The notes beneath the pieces are model-generated. The model worked only from the letters and a program-made list of their open reading frames with translations. It searched no databases and was not told the DNA's origin. The translations under genes and the position numbers were made by a program. From Canna indica (taxonomy: Eukaryota > Streptophyta > Magnoliopsida > Zingiberales > Cannaceae), in contig CP136892.1 in the NCBI GenBank assembly GCA_034359265.1, positions 84,808,001-84,872,000 of the forward strand: 64,000 nt of DNA, in the 5' to 3' direction. This document shows, piece by piece, positions 46,160 to 59,149 of this stretch (the first letter of the stretch is position 1; each line of letters starts with the position of its first letter).

Positions 46160-48190
46160 TTTGGAAAAAACTGATGCAGACAAATAAATCATGCATCATC
46201 TTCTCCAATTCAAATAGTGGTAGGTGGAATTTGAATACAATACACAGTTGATTCTGATGTGAGGATGTACACTACACATTAATTGTCTTCTACAAAGCCA
46301 CAGAGGTCTGATGACCGACAGTGTTGAGTAAAACTAGAGCAATTCAAGGAGATAACTGAACCAAGATAAAGATGAAATGATTCCCTAATTAAGTTTATAT
46401 TAACAGGTAAAGTGATTTGTAATAAAACAGTATATCTCATGGTATCTACTTGGACATTGGATCCCCACTCCAAAGAGAAAAGGGGAAAGTGGCATTGACT
46501 GCAGTCTCTGAAGTCTGTAGCTTTACTGTACTGTCTGCTTGGAAGCAATAGCATGTGAATTTTATCCAGATCTCTACTTTTACATGGAAAGGGAATGGGA
46601 ACACAACAAACAAAGCCTTTCAATGAAGTCAGAAATGCAGTAGGTTATCCAGATCTTCTCTCTCTCTCTCTCTCTTTTCCTGATACCGAGTTAAAGAAAT
46701 TTAACTTCTGTTGCAGTAAAAATAAAGAAAAGTAAATTTAACCATTTGCTGTTAAATTGATTATAATTCAATAAATTTATAACACTCTTTACAAAGGACC
46801 TTTGTTTTTTCTTGTTTTTGCTCAAAATGAAATTGTACCTTTAACATGTATTTCCTCTAGATAATTAAGAAAGAATGGAGGCAAAAAACCTCTTCTTCCT
46901 TGAAAAAACTCCTAATCTCACGTGGAAATTAGGGGGAAAATGAACCCGATCTGAAGTTTTTGGGGTTTGAAATCCTATCGAATTAATTTAGGTAAGGTTT
47001 CAAAGTATTTTATTTCAAATTGGAAACAGATTGAGTCGGTCTGATTTCTAAATTGGGTCGGCTCGTCAAGCCCGTCCCGGTCTAAATCGTGGTCCAAATT
47101 TTGGTTTCGTCTCAGGGTGTCTTGATCCAACAAATATAGGCCACAAGGTGACTATTAAACCAAGACTTCCACGTGTTAAAATATGTGAAACGCTTCGATC
47201 TTTTAAGTCAATAAATTTGATGAGTATCGACATAATCGATGTGTTCAGTTCCAACTGAGTCAGCCAATTTGGCCGGTTCTCGCAAGAATCCGGTTCATGA
47301 GCCGGTCTGGTTTATCTTTTTCTTAAAAAGAAAATTAACTGGATCAAAGAATCCCACGTAAAACAGTTAATGTTCCAAAAAATGTCATAAAAAAACTAGA
47401 ACCAGCTCGTGTTGTCTCTCATCAGTCCATGCATGTGAATATCTCACAAGAAGACATGAAGTGGCACACTTGCACTGATTCCATTCTTTTAGTTCCCAAA
47501 AAAAAATTTGAGGCTAAACTAATCCCCACTGCTTACTGTCATTCAGTAATCACTCAAATGAGAGTGCATATTTTAAGTTGCATAATGCCAGGACACACCA
47601 ATCAATCACTAAAAATTGCCACATGGAGGAGATCGCCTGTGGTATTAGGAAACCATCTCTCATTAGGGATATTCATAGGCATATATGAAAAAAGATCAAC
47701 CAAAAAAATGAATATTTTGGAAATATACCTTCATAGACACTCATGACTCAACCACAAAAGATCAGTAATAACTTCATCAGTAATCAGATATTGTCAACAT
47801 AAGATTGTGACTCTGCCATAAAATCTCCAGATATTCATAAATATTTCAGTGCTTTTGTTGACTACCAAAATGAACCATGCGTAGAGAAAAAAGCAGCAAG
47901 GATGAAACAAAACATGCATGAGATAAAGCAACAAGAAAGCATGAATTAATCTATCAGAAAAGGTATCCAGGAACTAGAACTAGAAATAGTAGAAATTACA
48001 AGTTCTTGACATCCCAATGCATGCAAAATCGATCCAAGCTTATCATTTGATCAACGTTGTTGGTTCCTGAGAAAGGAAAGATCCAAGGGAAAGCTCATTT
48101 TCTAAACTGCAGTATGTATATTTAAGCATGGCGCAACAACATAAAGAGGATGGATGCAGTTCTTACTTTTATTCACTTTTCTCAAACTGA
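46160..48190. other. Spacer between the LTR element and the ERF gene
   Basis: No gene recognised. A CT microsatellite lies at about 46655-46675. The part nearest 48190 is probably the 3' flank of the ERF gene on the minus strand. Frames at 46279-46623 (-) and 47429-47746 (+) match no family I know. Confidence 0.45.
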
Positions 48191-49603
48191 TCAAATAGAG
48201 TGAAGACTTCTTTCCACAGGGAGGTCATCAAAACTCCAAAGGTCGACAGCATCCTGCACCAGCTCACCACCAAACAGGTTGTCGATTGATGGATCTAAGC
48301 TCCCCTCAAAGTAAGGGCTAGGGAGAAACTTCATGAATTGTTCGTAACCATATATGTCTCCAAAGAGTTCGATTGCAGCACTTTCCACCACCGGCATCGC
48401 CTCTCCAGAAATACTACTTTCCAGCTTCTTCGGGGGTCCATCATCGGCATACAAGTGATCAGGTCCAGTGGGATGAGCAAGAATCGATGTGATCTCTTGG
48501 GTCTTGTGGTCTAATTCCCACGAAAAGTCGGCATTACCGAGCGAATTGCTTCCCTCTTCAGAGTGAAAATCTTTGGCAGCACCAGCTCCTCCGACTGGTA
48601 CTGGTGGAGAAGGATTTACTGTAACAAGGGGATTCAGGTAGTCAACGTTGGTGGTTCGCCTGTCTTCTGTAAAACTCTGATAATAGAATTCAGATTCTTG
48701 TTCTCTCGAGGTTTTCTTGAAGTCGGGTGTTTTCGACACCGCTTGATTTGGCATCGTCGGCGCGGTAGGTTTTAGTGAGCGCTTTCGTGAACTCGAAGAT
48801 GCTGCTGCTGTTGGGAAGTTCACCTTGGCTTTCTTACCACGAATCCGACGGGCTTCGGCATCATACGCTCTGGCGGCGTCTTCAGCACTGTCGAAGGTTC
48901 CTAGCCAAACGCGGACGCCCTTGTGAGGGTCTCTGATTTCAGCAGCCCACTTGCCCCATGGCCGCCGGCGGATACCTCTGAATTGGTTCTTTCTCTTTCT
49001 TTTGGCCGATTTAGCAGCAGCAGACTCGATCGAACCCCATCCTGCAGGCAATGCAAAAACCATTGAATTTCTACAGTAAAAAACTCGGTGATGCTTAGCA
49101 AATGCGAAAGTGACATCTTTTCTTGCCAAAGTTCTCATTTTTGGTACAACTACTGTAAACCAAACGGAGCAAACTACTACAAGATCCCATCTTTTCGGTG
49201 ACAAATCCTCCATCCCTATTGAAAGAATGGAACCCACGTCTCAAAATTGATTCTTACCACCATTAGCGATTACTTCCCATGAAAAAGGAGATTGCATTAA
49301 ACAGAAATGCTCCCTATTACCTCCAGAGAGAGGGGCTTTCCATCCAAAACCGAAGTGCAGGTCATCAAAATCATCCTGCACCACTTCGCTGACGTCGAAA
49401 TCGTCCTCGGTGTCATCGTTGAACTCCTGGAAATCGGCCTCGAAGTCGTCATCATCATCATCATCGTCCTCCACCTCAACGCACTGGTGCTTCCCGATCA
49501 ATCGCCTTTCCTTCTCAACGTCAGGCCACAGGTACTCCACCGTCACCCGGCGCGACGCGGCCGCCGGCGCAATGAAATCGGAGATGATCGCACCTCCACA
49601 CAT
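48191..49603 (-). CDS. Group VII ERF transcription factor, RAP2.12/RAP2.2-like (398 aa)
   Basis: Two exons on the minus strand: 49603-49258 (346 nt) and 49041-48191 (851 nt), with a 216-bp intron between GGTG/GTAAGA and CTGCAG/GATGG; 1197 nt in all. The protein starts [10 protein letters not shown], the conserved N-terminus of ERF-VII proteins. Cys2 is the substrate of plant cysteine oxidases and the PRT6 N-degron pathway, so the protein is destroyed in air and stable in hypoxia (family knowledge). An acidic run follows at about residues 45-52, then a basic KRKRK nuclear signal (129-133), and a single AP2/ERF domain at about 135-192 with [18 protein letters not shown] and [26 protein letters not shown] block near the C-terminus is typical of the group. 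No lesion seen. Confidence 0.93.
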
Positions 49604-49660
49604 CTCGAAACCACCTTCCTATTGCCTAAAAATCGTGCTTTTTCTTGGACGATGAAGGGT

Positions 49661-49667
49661 TTAAATA
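49661..49667 (-). promoter_or_regulatory. Possible TATA-like box upstream of the ERF gene
   Basis: Read on the minus strand, TATTTAA lies about 58 bp before the ATG. This would leave a very short leader, so it may not be the main promoter. Confidence 0.25.
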
Positions 49668-50300
49668 GCAGTTGGCTAGTTTCGACTTTTCCTTAATATT
49701 TAATTACAATTTAATTTTTAGTGATGATAATTGGATATTTAATTGTATTAGTCAGATATGAAATAATCCTTAATTAAACGTGCCAAATCAACCTTCTCAT
49801 TTGATGGATATATATAATTGGCCGAGAAAAGAGTTTTCATATTTAGGTCAATTTCCTTCCATTTTGAAATTACAAATTTCATGAGTTTTTGGAGAGTAAT
49901 TGTTGATACACAAATTCAATCAACTTAGAGAAGTATTAATTGCATTAAACCGATGATGACAGACAGCTTCATTAAAAGTGTTTGTTTGAGAATAATTGAG
50001 ATGACTTGATGATAAATTATTTAGCTGAGTTGACTTGTGCATGCATGCACGCATGTTGAATTGCCACAATTAACAAGGTGTGTTTGATTGGCCGAAACAG
50101 CTTCGGAAAATGGAGAGGGCATGCAGATTTGCATTTGAATTTGTGAGGAAAAATCACAGAGAAGAGAGCCACTTGCGGCATTGAACAAAATAAAGTATTG
50201 AGAATATACTCTGAGTCTGAAGACGAGAAAGAAGCAGGATGCTTAATTTAATCAATTCTTGACCACTGAGAAGCAACTTGTTCGTTATTTAATAAAAATT
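49668..50300. other. Upstream flank of the ERF gene
   Basis: AT-rich, no further feature recognised. Confidence 0.4.
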
Positions 50301-50897
50301 AATGAATCTACTAACTTAATTTTTTAATTTGCATCAAATCTAATCCAAAATTTCAAATTAACACTAATTATATTCCACCACCAGATTGATGTTAATAAAA
50401 TCGTTAGTTGCTAACGTGGCATCGGAGTCAATAACTAATACATTGATTTTTAATGTTCATGTACATAAATTAGCTGCCGAAAATTAAAAAACATCTAAAA
50501 TACTAACCTAACATTTATCCCTATATGAACTCCTCTACTTCTGCTTACTAACGTGACTTGACCATATGACGTGGTGTCCTAGTCAGCAACTATAGCGCGT
50601 TGTCAAGTCATGTTATTAAGTGGGTAATAGGAGGAGTTCGGGTGGAGATGAATGTCGAGTTAGAATTTTTTACTTTTAAATTTTAAATTGTTGACTTGTG
50701 TAAATGAGATTAAAAAATTAATATATTAGTTGATGATTTGTGTATATGAATATTAAAAATTAATATATTAATAGTTGACTAGGATATGACGTTAGTAACC
50801 AACAATTTCATTAATCATTTGACGGTGGAATATAATTGATGTTAATTCGAAATTTTGAGTTAGATTTGATAGAAATTAAAAAGTTAGATTCATTCAT
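50301..50897. repeat. Foldback element: almost entirely inverted repeat (about 0.6 kb)
   Basis: The left arm, starting AATGAATCTACTAAC at 50301, pairs with the right arm, ending GTTAGATTCATT near 50894. Further paired blocks are AATTATATTCCACC, CATCAAATCTAA and GTGACTTGAC with their complements. The centre is near 50598. The arms are diverged but collinear over nearly their whole length. No target duplication could be fixed and there is no ORF. It is best described as a foldback or long-TIR MITE of unknown superfamily. Confidence 0.7.
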
Positions 50898-51645
50898 TCC
50901 ATCATAATTTAAATTAGATTCATTATTTTCCCGTTTAATAAAGGAAAACTCTATTGTACTCAAATATTTTCTGACACTTCTTTGATTCCTCAAGTAACTG
51001 TACTTTATTTCAAGGGGCAAAAATTTCCTGGCATGAATTCGTGCAGATAAGAAGTAACCTGGAAAATATATTCTTTTCTGAAAAAGCTCTGAATGGGCCA
51101 TTAGATTCAATGGTTCCACAACCCAACTTGATGCCAACTTGGACAAGTTTAAAGAATCAAGAAATGATTAAGAATGTAAGAGAGCAAGCTAACCATTCCC
51201 ATTTCCATAATTCAAGAATTGGAACAAGTTCAAAGAATCAAGAAGAGAATTGATAATGAATGAAGAGGATAAGAGGTAACCACTCACGTTTGATTTGAGT
51301 TTTAAAGTCAGTTTGTACAGGCTTTAAGATTTATGCAATAGAATGTTTGCACAATTGTTATATATATATATATAATATCTTTATATTAATAGGAATTCTA
51401 GATTACATAGAGTGATGATTTTAAAAGGATACATTTATCCTCATGTAAACTGAATCTAAATGATTGAAAAAAGATAATGCAATAGATCAGCATGACGATG
51501 AAACTAAATGATTTCTTGCATTCCTCTCCGCTGTTTTTGTTCCAGATTTTACATAATATTGGACAAACAATAAAAAGAAGCGATATGATACATACTTGGA
51601 CAAAATTTGAGCTCTTCTCTAATGCAAGTAAAAAAAGGAAAAGAA
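50898..51645. other. Spacer and 3' flank of the ARID gene
   Basis: Contains a TA microsatellite at about 51358-51375. The part next to 51645 should include the 3' UTR of the ARID gene. Confidence 0.4.
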
Positions 51646-54600
51646 TCATAAATGTCGCGGAAGAGTCGTCACATGTGGAAATCCATTCACCACTTTCTGG
51701 GACTGCTTCTTAGTGTTTGTAATACTACAATTAGGACATATGTAGTCCAAGCCATCAGTCTTTGCATATTCCTGTCAAGAAGTGAGAAACATCAATGAAG
51801 ATGTTATTTTAGTGCTGATTGAGCTCTAAAATATGAGCTAATATCTGAGGGTAACAAACCTTGAAAGTAGCAAGACCCTGCCGTCTGTCACAACCAAAGT
51901 GAGCCCATTCACCACATAATCCACAATTTACCCAATCACCAGGAGTGCTACTGTATAAGAATCAGCATAGCCAATGTCAGAATTTCCAAATTGAACACAC
52001 GTGGTTCAGAAAGAAAAAAATGATGCATCCTTGCCTGTGACACAACAGGCAGCACTCTCCATCCACATCATCGTGTGCTAGTTCGTACTCCAACAGATAG
52101 GTTTCGTAATGTCTTTTTAGCGTATTGCCAACACCCTGATAAACATTAGAAATTCAGTTTCACTACTAATTTGAAATTTACGAAGCAGCGAGGAGATGAT
52201 ACAACCGTAAGTACATAAAATATCTGCTGGCAAAGATAAGATAAATAGGTAATCAAAAAATCAAACATGCTACAGAAATGTTACAAACCAAACTAATATA
52301 ATTATATTAACAAGATATGATCAAGATTATCTGCAAAATAACAAGAAAATGATGCCAAAACATGTTTCAGTTATTTGCCATTGATACTGATATTTTGGCC
52401 AACAAATGATCTGACACACTTTGGGCTGCAGATAAAAGTACTGGGTTTGCACCATAAGATGGTTATAAATTTCTAAAAATTTGCACTCAGACATCTGGAG
52501 AAACTGTGACAGCATTAACTTAAAAAACAAACAAAAAGAAGAACTTACAGTCATTCTATTTAGAACCGTATAGTTCCTCATTTTCGAAAAAACCTGGCCT
52601 TTCCAATTAATGCCGTTCCCAACATAGAAGCCTCCTCTTGAAACTACCTGATGATGATACATGTAGATGGATCATAGTTTAACATCATTGTGAAGATAGG
52701 ATCCATAGGCAACCAGCAGGAAAGAAGAATATAAGAAAAATATAAACCTCTTTATACAAGTTAAACAGATCCAAGCGTTTTGCGTTGAGTACGGCATCAG
52801 GAAATTCTGATATTCCTCCTTGGGGAACAAGCCGACTATGTCCTCTGTGGACTAGAAATTGCATAACATCCTCCAGGAATTCCTCCTATATTATAAAGGT
52901 AAAAGAAGGTCAAACAAGGATATGCATTGAAATTCAGGCCAAACAGGCTGCATAAACTTACTTCACTGCATATTTGTATTGGACATCTGTTACATCCATG
53001 TTTCTTCATTGGCAGGGGATTCAGAGATGTAACTTGCTGTGCAAGAAAAGAACTTGACATAGATTTTCTCTGTGTCACTGGAGTGCGATTAGTATTATGT
53101 TTTGCAGAAGGCACAGTCAACAGGTTAGTTTTTGCCTGGTTTGCATCAGGTGCATCCACCACCTGAACTGAGAAGGGCAACAGCTTGTGCTGCCGCCCGC
53201 ATGGAATGGGTCTCATTGTAGCAATCTTCAATCTTTTCCCACCAACAATGGTGGGCATGTGAATCCCATCATATGAGATAACCTCCTTGTTTGTACCTTG
53301 GTCTTCTTTTGCAACGATTGATTCATTCACTCTCATGATATGACCATTGGCAACAGATTTCATTTCTGAAAGGGGATTGAAACGCTTCCTAACAAGAGAT
53401 GAAGACAAAGCAAGCAGAGGAGAAGACAGTTGATATTGGAAGCAATACTCTATTCCTTGTCTACTCCAAAAGAAAAGAAGGCGATCAGCGTCTTCTTTCT
53501 CGAAAGCAGCAACTGGAACACCCTGTATACTGGCAATGCCAAGAGTGACCAAGCTACGGTAGGACACTTCAGGTGCCAACTGCTTTAAAACCTGTACAAC
53601 AGCAACATAAAATTCAGACAAGCCATGATATGTTCTTAAATCAAATTATCACATTCAGCAATTCGGACCATAGCAACAAGGTAAAGGCACAGGAAAAGTG
53701 AAAACAAATATTTGTTACTTTTAGAAATAGCAAAAAACAGAACTGACGCTTGGCATACAAAATAATCATAGGAGCAAAATGGAGAAGCGCACAGTAGTCA
53801 GGAAATTTGCAGGAAAGTCGGTCTTTCTTATAGCTGATTAAAGAAATTAGATTACAGAGAAAAGGAAATCAAAACTGAAGGAAAAATCCTAACCTGAGCA
53901 GCCCAAGATGGAAGTTTCATCCGTACTTCAAATGCAGAAGCCCCACAAGCTATAGAAACAGAAGGTAGGGGCTCAAACTGAGATGACTTGTTTTTGTCAC
54001 AATCTGGAAGGGCATGGACTATCTGATTCTTCTCTATAAGTTCACTTTTTATGTGGCTTTCCAAAAGCTGTAGAAAGAAAGAAAAGGGTCCAAACACCAA
54101 AATCTAACAAGTTCACTGGAGTAACAAATTAATAACATTTGAATATTTTACCTGATCATTAAAACATGTGTGGGCACCACCAGACACTAAGAGCGAAATA
54201 TGTGCAGAACTACAAGTTGAAAGATCACATCGCATAGTAACAACTCCACGGGAAAGTGGCCCAGCTTGAAGGGGAGGTGCAGCACTGTAACACATTTTGT
54301 CACCATCCGTCAGGCAATATAGCCGCAGCACATCATTCAAACAGTAATCATAATTGTCAGACGTGATGAACAGTCTCTTAGAATATTTCATTGCTTTCTC
54401 CAAGTAGAAATTTCACACAAGCATATTGAATTTTTTGATACTATCCTCATTTGGTATATTTAAGTCAATTGTAAAAGACATCACATAGCAAGTCCCAAGA
54501 AAACAAAGTTCATTCAGCCCATCAGTAGCATGAGAATTCATCTCATCCAAACCCTTGATTAGAGAACTTCATTAAGTTTCATGGAAGATGATAGAATCCT

Positions 54601-57600
54601 GAGGTCAACTATCTAATTGATGTCAAAACCCTCGTAGCAAAAACATTTAAAGAAGAGCAAATGGTTAAAACAATAACAACTTTATGGTTTATCATCAAAA
54701 CCATAAAACAAAGTTTCAAAATTGTCAAAACCATAAAAATTTTCATCAAAACTCAAAAATTCCCCTCAGCTTTTAGTTTTCCCTCCTAAATCCATTTTTT
54801 TCACCATTTAACTTCCCCCCCAAAACCTGTTAAGTTTTTTGGTTGTATGTATGTTTTTTTTTCACACATTTCCATAGCATATGGTTTAAGTATACATAGC
54901 GAATCAAGAACTTATAGAAATTATATTTCACAGGTTAGAAACATTGGTCTAAAGTCCCTAACATCATGTGTGTATGACATTTTGCTTATTCTTCTTTGCA
55001 TATTTGGCTTTCTTATCATCTTATGGTTTAGTAATAAATATGGACCTCACAGGTGGTCCACTAATATCATATTTAAGGAGTTAGAGACCGTGGCAATCTA
55101 TTTGTTTTTCTTCATGTATTTGATTATCAAACTAATACATACTAATCCCCGCTTGTGTCATATTTGAGAAGTTAGGGATTTTGGCCCAAAGTCTCCAATA
55201 TGTTGTATATGAAATTTCACCATTTTTTTTAAAAAAAAAATATGAGACTTCACTAGGGTTAAAAAAATTTAGAGGTGAAAAAATTAAGATTTGGGAGGGA
55301 GACTATCAAAAAACATAAGAAATTTGGGAGGAAATTAAGGGTGAAAAAAAATGGATGTGGGAGGGTAAACTAAAAACTAAGAGGCTTTTTGGAACTTTGA
55401 TGAAAATAGTTATGGTTTTGACAATTTTGAAATTTTGTTTATGGTTTTGGCAATAACCAATGAAGTTGTTATAACCATTTGCTCTTAAAAGAAAAAAAAC
55501 AATAAAAACTATAGAAAACTGTTTGGTTAGTAAGAAGATTTATCTTAATTACAAGGGTAAATTACACTAACCTCCCCTGAGGTTTAGTGAAATTACACTG
55601 ACCTCCCCTCTATTTGTAATTTTATCTTGTAATCCCCCTGAGTTTTGTAAAGGATTACACAAACCTCCCCTATTACGAAATAAGATTACACAAACCTCCC
55701 CCGAGTTTTGTAAAATATTACACAAATCTCCCCTAAAAAGATTACTCGGGGGAGGTGATTGTAACCTGGACAAATAGAGGGGGGTTAGTGTAATTTCACT
55801 AAACCTCAGGGGAGGTTAGTGTAATTTACCCTAATTACAACAATTTAGCTAAAGCAGTGCAATAAAAAAATCCACCTAAAATTAAAGGTCAATTAACAAA
55901 GAACCGATAAGACAACTCCATGATCCAAAGGCAGAAACACTAAAAATAGACAGACAACTAGACAAGTACAATGCTCCCCAACTACGAGATTTAGAAGTAA
56001 CATCGTTTGCCTGATTCAATGATACCAATATGTAATTGCACTAAATGCTACCTCAGTCCATCTGTAATATAAAGGCAACATGTATGAGGTGAAAAGATGG
56101 AGCATACAGAGGTATGGTTAATAACAAGGGAGTACAGAGGTACCTGATTCGATTATGAAGTTTACTCCCCCGAATCTGAGTTAACAAATAAATAACATAA
56201 GAGAAGTGGCTCTAATGAATTTCAAACTTAAACAGAATAATTCAATTTGTGAGGCTAGTCAGAGCGCCCCGTAGCAATCAATTTAAAATGTCCTTTTGAA
56301 CTTAGCAACCTTGTTATCTACAAAAAGGTTTAAATAGGATTATGAAATGCAGAGAAGTTCCAATTCCTAATTTTGATTGACTAGAAGCGAGACATCTAGA
56401 ACATTTAAAATGTTTTCATTATAAGATGTTCATGACTAATTAATAAAAGGTGTTCTACATAAAGAAATAAACAAAATCATCTTGCAATTGCAAGGTTCTG
56501 AGATCTAGAATAACTTTAAGGAGACTTTTTCTCCTAAACTATTAAGTAAAATTGCTGCACTATATGTGCAAAAACTCCTTCATTTGACAATGAGTAGTTG
56601 ATGAAAACAGAAATAAGCTCTTAAAAATGCCCCAGATAAATTTTTACTCACATTGACAACCTTAAACACTGACTTGTCTAAAGTCTCAACATGTCCTAGT
56701 TTAAAATCTTTTTGTTTGTTGGCATTAATTTTAATTAAGATTATGAGTGAGAAAGTAAAAGGAATGAGATTGGGAGAGAAGCAAAATCTTATGGTTCTAG
56801 TAAAATGAATCTTGACACACAAAATACTACAGATAAAACGGGAAAAAGATTATCTGCTAAGAAAAAATAAGATATTAACCACTAAGGGAATAGTTATAAT
56901 TGTCGTGTGGTGATCCTTACTTCAATGTTCAAAAGGGCATTAAGGCCTTCTTCCAAAGAACCTAGTAGGCTGGCATCCTGTAAAAAGAGTGGAATGTGAA
57001 AACAGTTGAATGGTTGTATGCAGAATTATTTCAAATAGAAGGCTCCAACCCACCAGAGTACAAGGTACACCGCAAACAAGAAACCTGATATCCACGTTGT
57101 CATAATATATATTTGTCACGGGGTGAGTGTCAGAAGAAATTTCTTCTCCTTCCTCTGGAGCTCTATCTGGAAGAACAATATCTATTTTAGGAGCATTTCC
57201 TAGTAAACGTGGCCCAAATTTACCGCCAAATTTTTGCCCATTGAGTGGCAAAACGTAGTTGTTCCTCGCACAATACAAGTGGAAAGATGCACGGGCAAGT
57301 TGGAAAGCATCCCAAACATGGCTACATGAACTGCACATAAAACGACAAGCCATAATATTTCTGTATATTCCATAATTCAAAGGGACAACTGGAAAAACAA
57401 CAATATACCTTTGTACAACAGAAAACAATGCTTGGCGGAAATGAGAAGCTGCATAAGATGAGAATGTATTCTTCCAGTATATCACATATGGAATCCCCTG
57501 AAAAATAACAATGCCTAGAATAAACACTTCATCTAGATGAAGACAAGAGATAAAATTCCAAACAACTGGACAATTTGGCTATATATAATATCTACATGCA

Positions 57601-59149
57601 AAAGGATATATAGGTGGATATAGAAAACTAAGCAATAGTTGTTTCTTAATTGCATAAGAAGTAAAGGCATTGAGTTATAGTTATAGACATCTTTCCACCT
57701 TAGAATATAGTGCCTGAGCAGTCTTTTCACCATTAGGGACCTCCAGGTAAATCTGCAATGATCAAAGGTCAACTATCAAAATTTTTAGGACATAATAATG
57801 CTCATATAGACAAATACACGTGTTGTAAATGTGAACCCTTTTTAATCCTATTATGATATTATCAATGAAGAAACATCTTTCAAGTTAACCAGCATCCCAT
57901 TTATAGAAGATCATATGCAAGCTATTTAATTTCTTCATAAGACAATAGAAGCTGCGTCATAAACTAAATTCTATCCCACCACAACAGCTGTACAGAGGCA
58001 TCCTTCATGAACAGTTGCACATGACAGCAAAAACCTATATATAGAACACTGGATGGCAGAAGTATACATAACAGATGATGCTTAAGGCCAATAGTTGAGA
58101 GTACACTTGAAGCACCAAGCCCTAGTCTACAACACAAAGTACCTGAGGAAAAAAATACAGTGCATAACTCTCAGACAATACTAGATTTCATGACAACTCC
58201 AGGATAAGAATGACCACACAATGCATCTCAATCTTTCATAATGGTAAGACCTAGAAAAGCATATGCTTACCTCCATCCTAACCTAGCACAGAATGAGCTG
58301 AAATTATGTCCACGGATAGACATGGAGTGCCATAAGAACTCGGTAACAATCAAACCATACATTAATTCTCAAAAGTCATAAAACTCATATATAAAACTTC
58401 TCAGGAAAAAGGGAAATAAGGTCCTGAATTTCTTAAAGAAAAGGAAAGAATATACACAAAACCAGAAGCAAATTATTTCAAATTATTATTCTTCTCCTTC
58501 ACAATGAAAGCTGCCTGGTTTTAGGGAACTTGTACTGGTCGTATAACTCAAAATGTAAGAAGATAAAACCAACTAATACACAAAGGAAATGAATTACTGA
58601 GTTTGCCACAGCATAGTCCTGATTGACAATAGCATTTAGAAACTTGAATCGTCTGTTCAAATCACAAATGCAGTGTTGATACAGACCCAAATAATCATCC
58701 AATTAGCCAGAACAATGAATAGTTGCTTACTATTGTAGGCAATGGAGAAGCAATTAGAGAACTGAGCATATCGGGCTCCGACACATCCAGGTCACCCCAA
58801 ATCAGTGTGCCAATTTCTTCCTCGTTCTCAAGCTGCTCCCCTTGGAAATACAAGATATTTGGTTCTAACAAATTCTGAGCATCGCGGAAGCTATCCAGCG
58901 TTGGGTTAACAAGCGTGTGGACCTGCATCGAGGCACAATTTAACCGGAGAACCAACTCGTAAGAGAAGATATTTAGAGAACAAAATATTCTGAAATTGCC
59001 AAATGTACCTCGAGGCGCCCTGTTGAAATGAGCTCAGGAAACGGATATAAAGGCCGGTGCTTTACCTCCTTTCGCCCGTCAGCATACTTCCCGCAAAAAA
59101 CTGCAATGAGCATACAAGTTTGCTTCGATGAAGTTTGACTCCGATACAT
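51646..59149 (-). CDS. ARID and PHD-finger chromatin protein, orthologue of the Arabidopsis At3g43240 protein (777 aa)
   Basis: Fifteen coding exons, minus strand: 59149-59009, 58922-58731, 57752-57699, 57497-57409, 57330-57054, 56977-56921, 56175-56144, 54284-54152, 54067-53894, 53591-52962, 52885-52748, 52647-52549, 52135-52035, 51950-51860 and 51771-51646. They total 2334 nt, all junctions in frame. The start is the first ATG after an in-frame TGA. A long plant-specific N-terminal region contains GIPYVIYWKN, then FRQALFSVVQ, and RGVVTMRCDLSTCSSAHISL. An ARID DNA-binding domain spans about 590-690 (DVMQFLVHRGHSRL, NWKGQVFSKMRN). A C4HC3 PHD finger uses Cys701, 704, 715, 718, His723, Cys726, 748 and 751. 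As I recall it, the Arabidopsis protein (named ARID4 or ARID5) is an ISWI-complex subunit reading H3K4me3 and AT-rich DNA. The 52035/52034 donor is GC, not GT. Confidence 0.9.
54655..55484. mobile_element. Mutator-like MITE with long terminal inverted repeats (830 bp) in an ARID-gene intron
   Basis: The left end GAGCAAATGGTTA and the inverse of the right end match, and the similarity continues through CAAAACCATAA and AAAATTGTCAAAACCATAA for over 100 bp. Flanks TTTAAAGAA (54646-54654) and TTAAAAGAA (55485-55493) agree at 8 of 9 bases, the length expected of a Mutator-type duplication. No transposase. It lies in the intron between the exons at 56144-56175 and 54152-54284. Confidence 0.7.
55555..55831. 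mobile_element. Mutator-type MITE (277 bp) in the same ARID-gene intron
   Basis: The terminal repeats begin GGGTAAATTACACTAACCTC in both orientations. A perfect 9-bp target duplication TAATTACAA lies at 55546-55554 and 55832-55840. The interior is made of CCTCCCC/GGGGAGG units. No coding capacity. It is about 70 bp from the other MITE. Confidence 0.85.

Noticed and set aside
46279..46623. 114-codon frame on the minus strand
   Set aside because: No conserved motif, no leader or splice context; chance frame.
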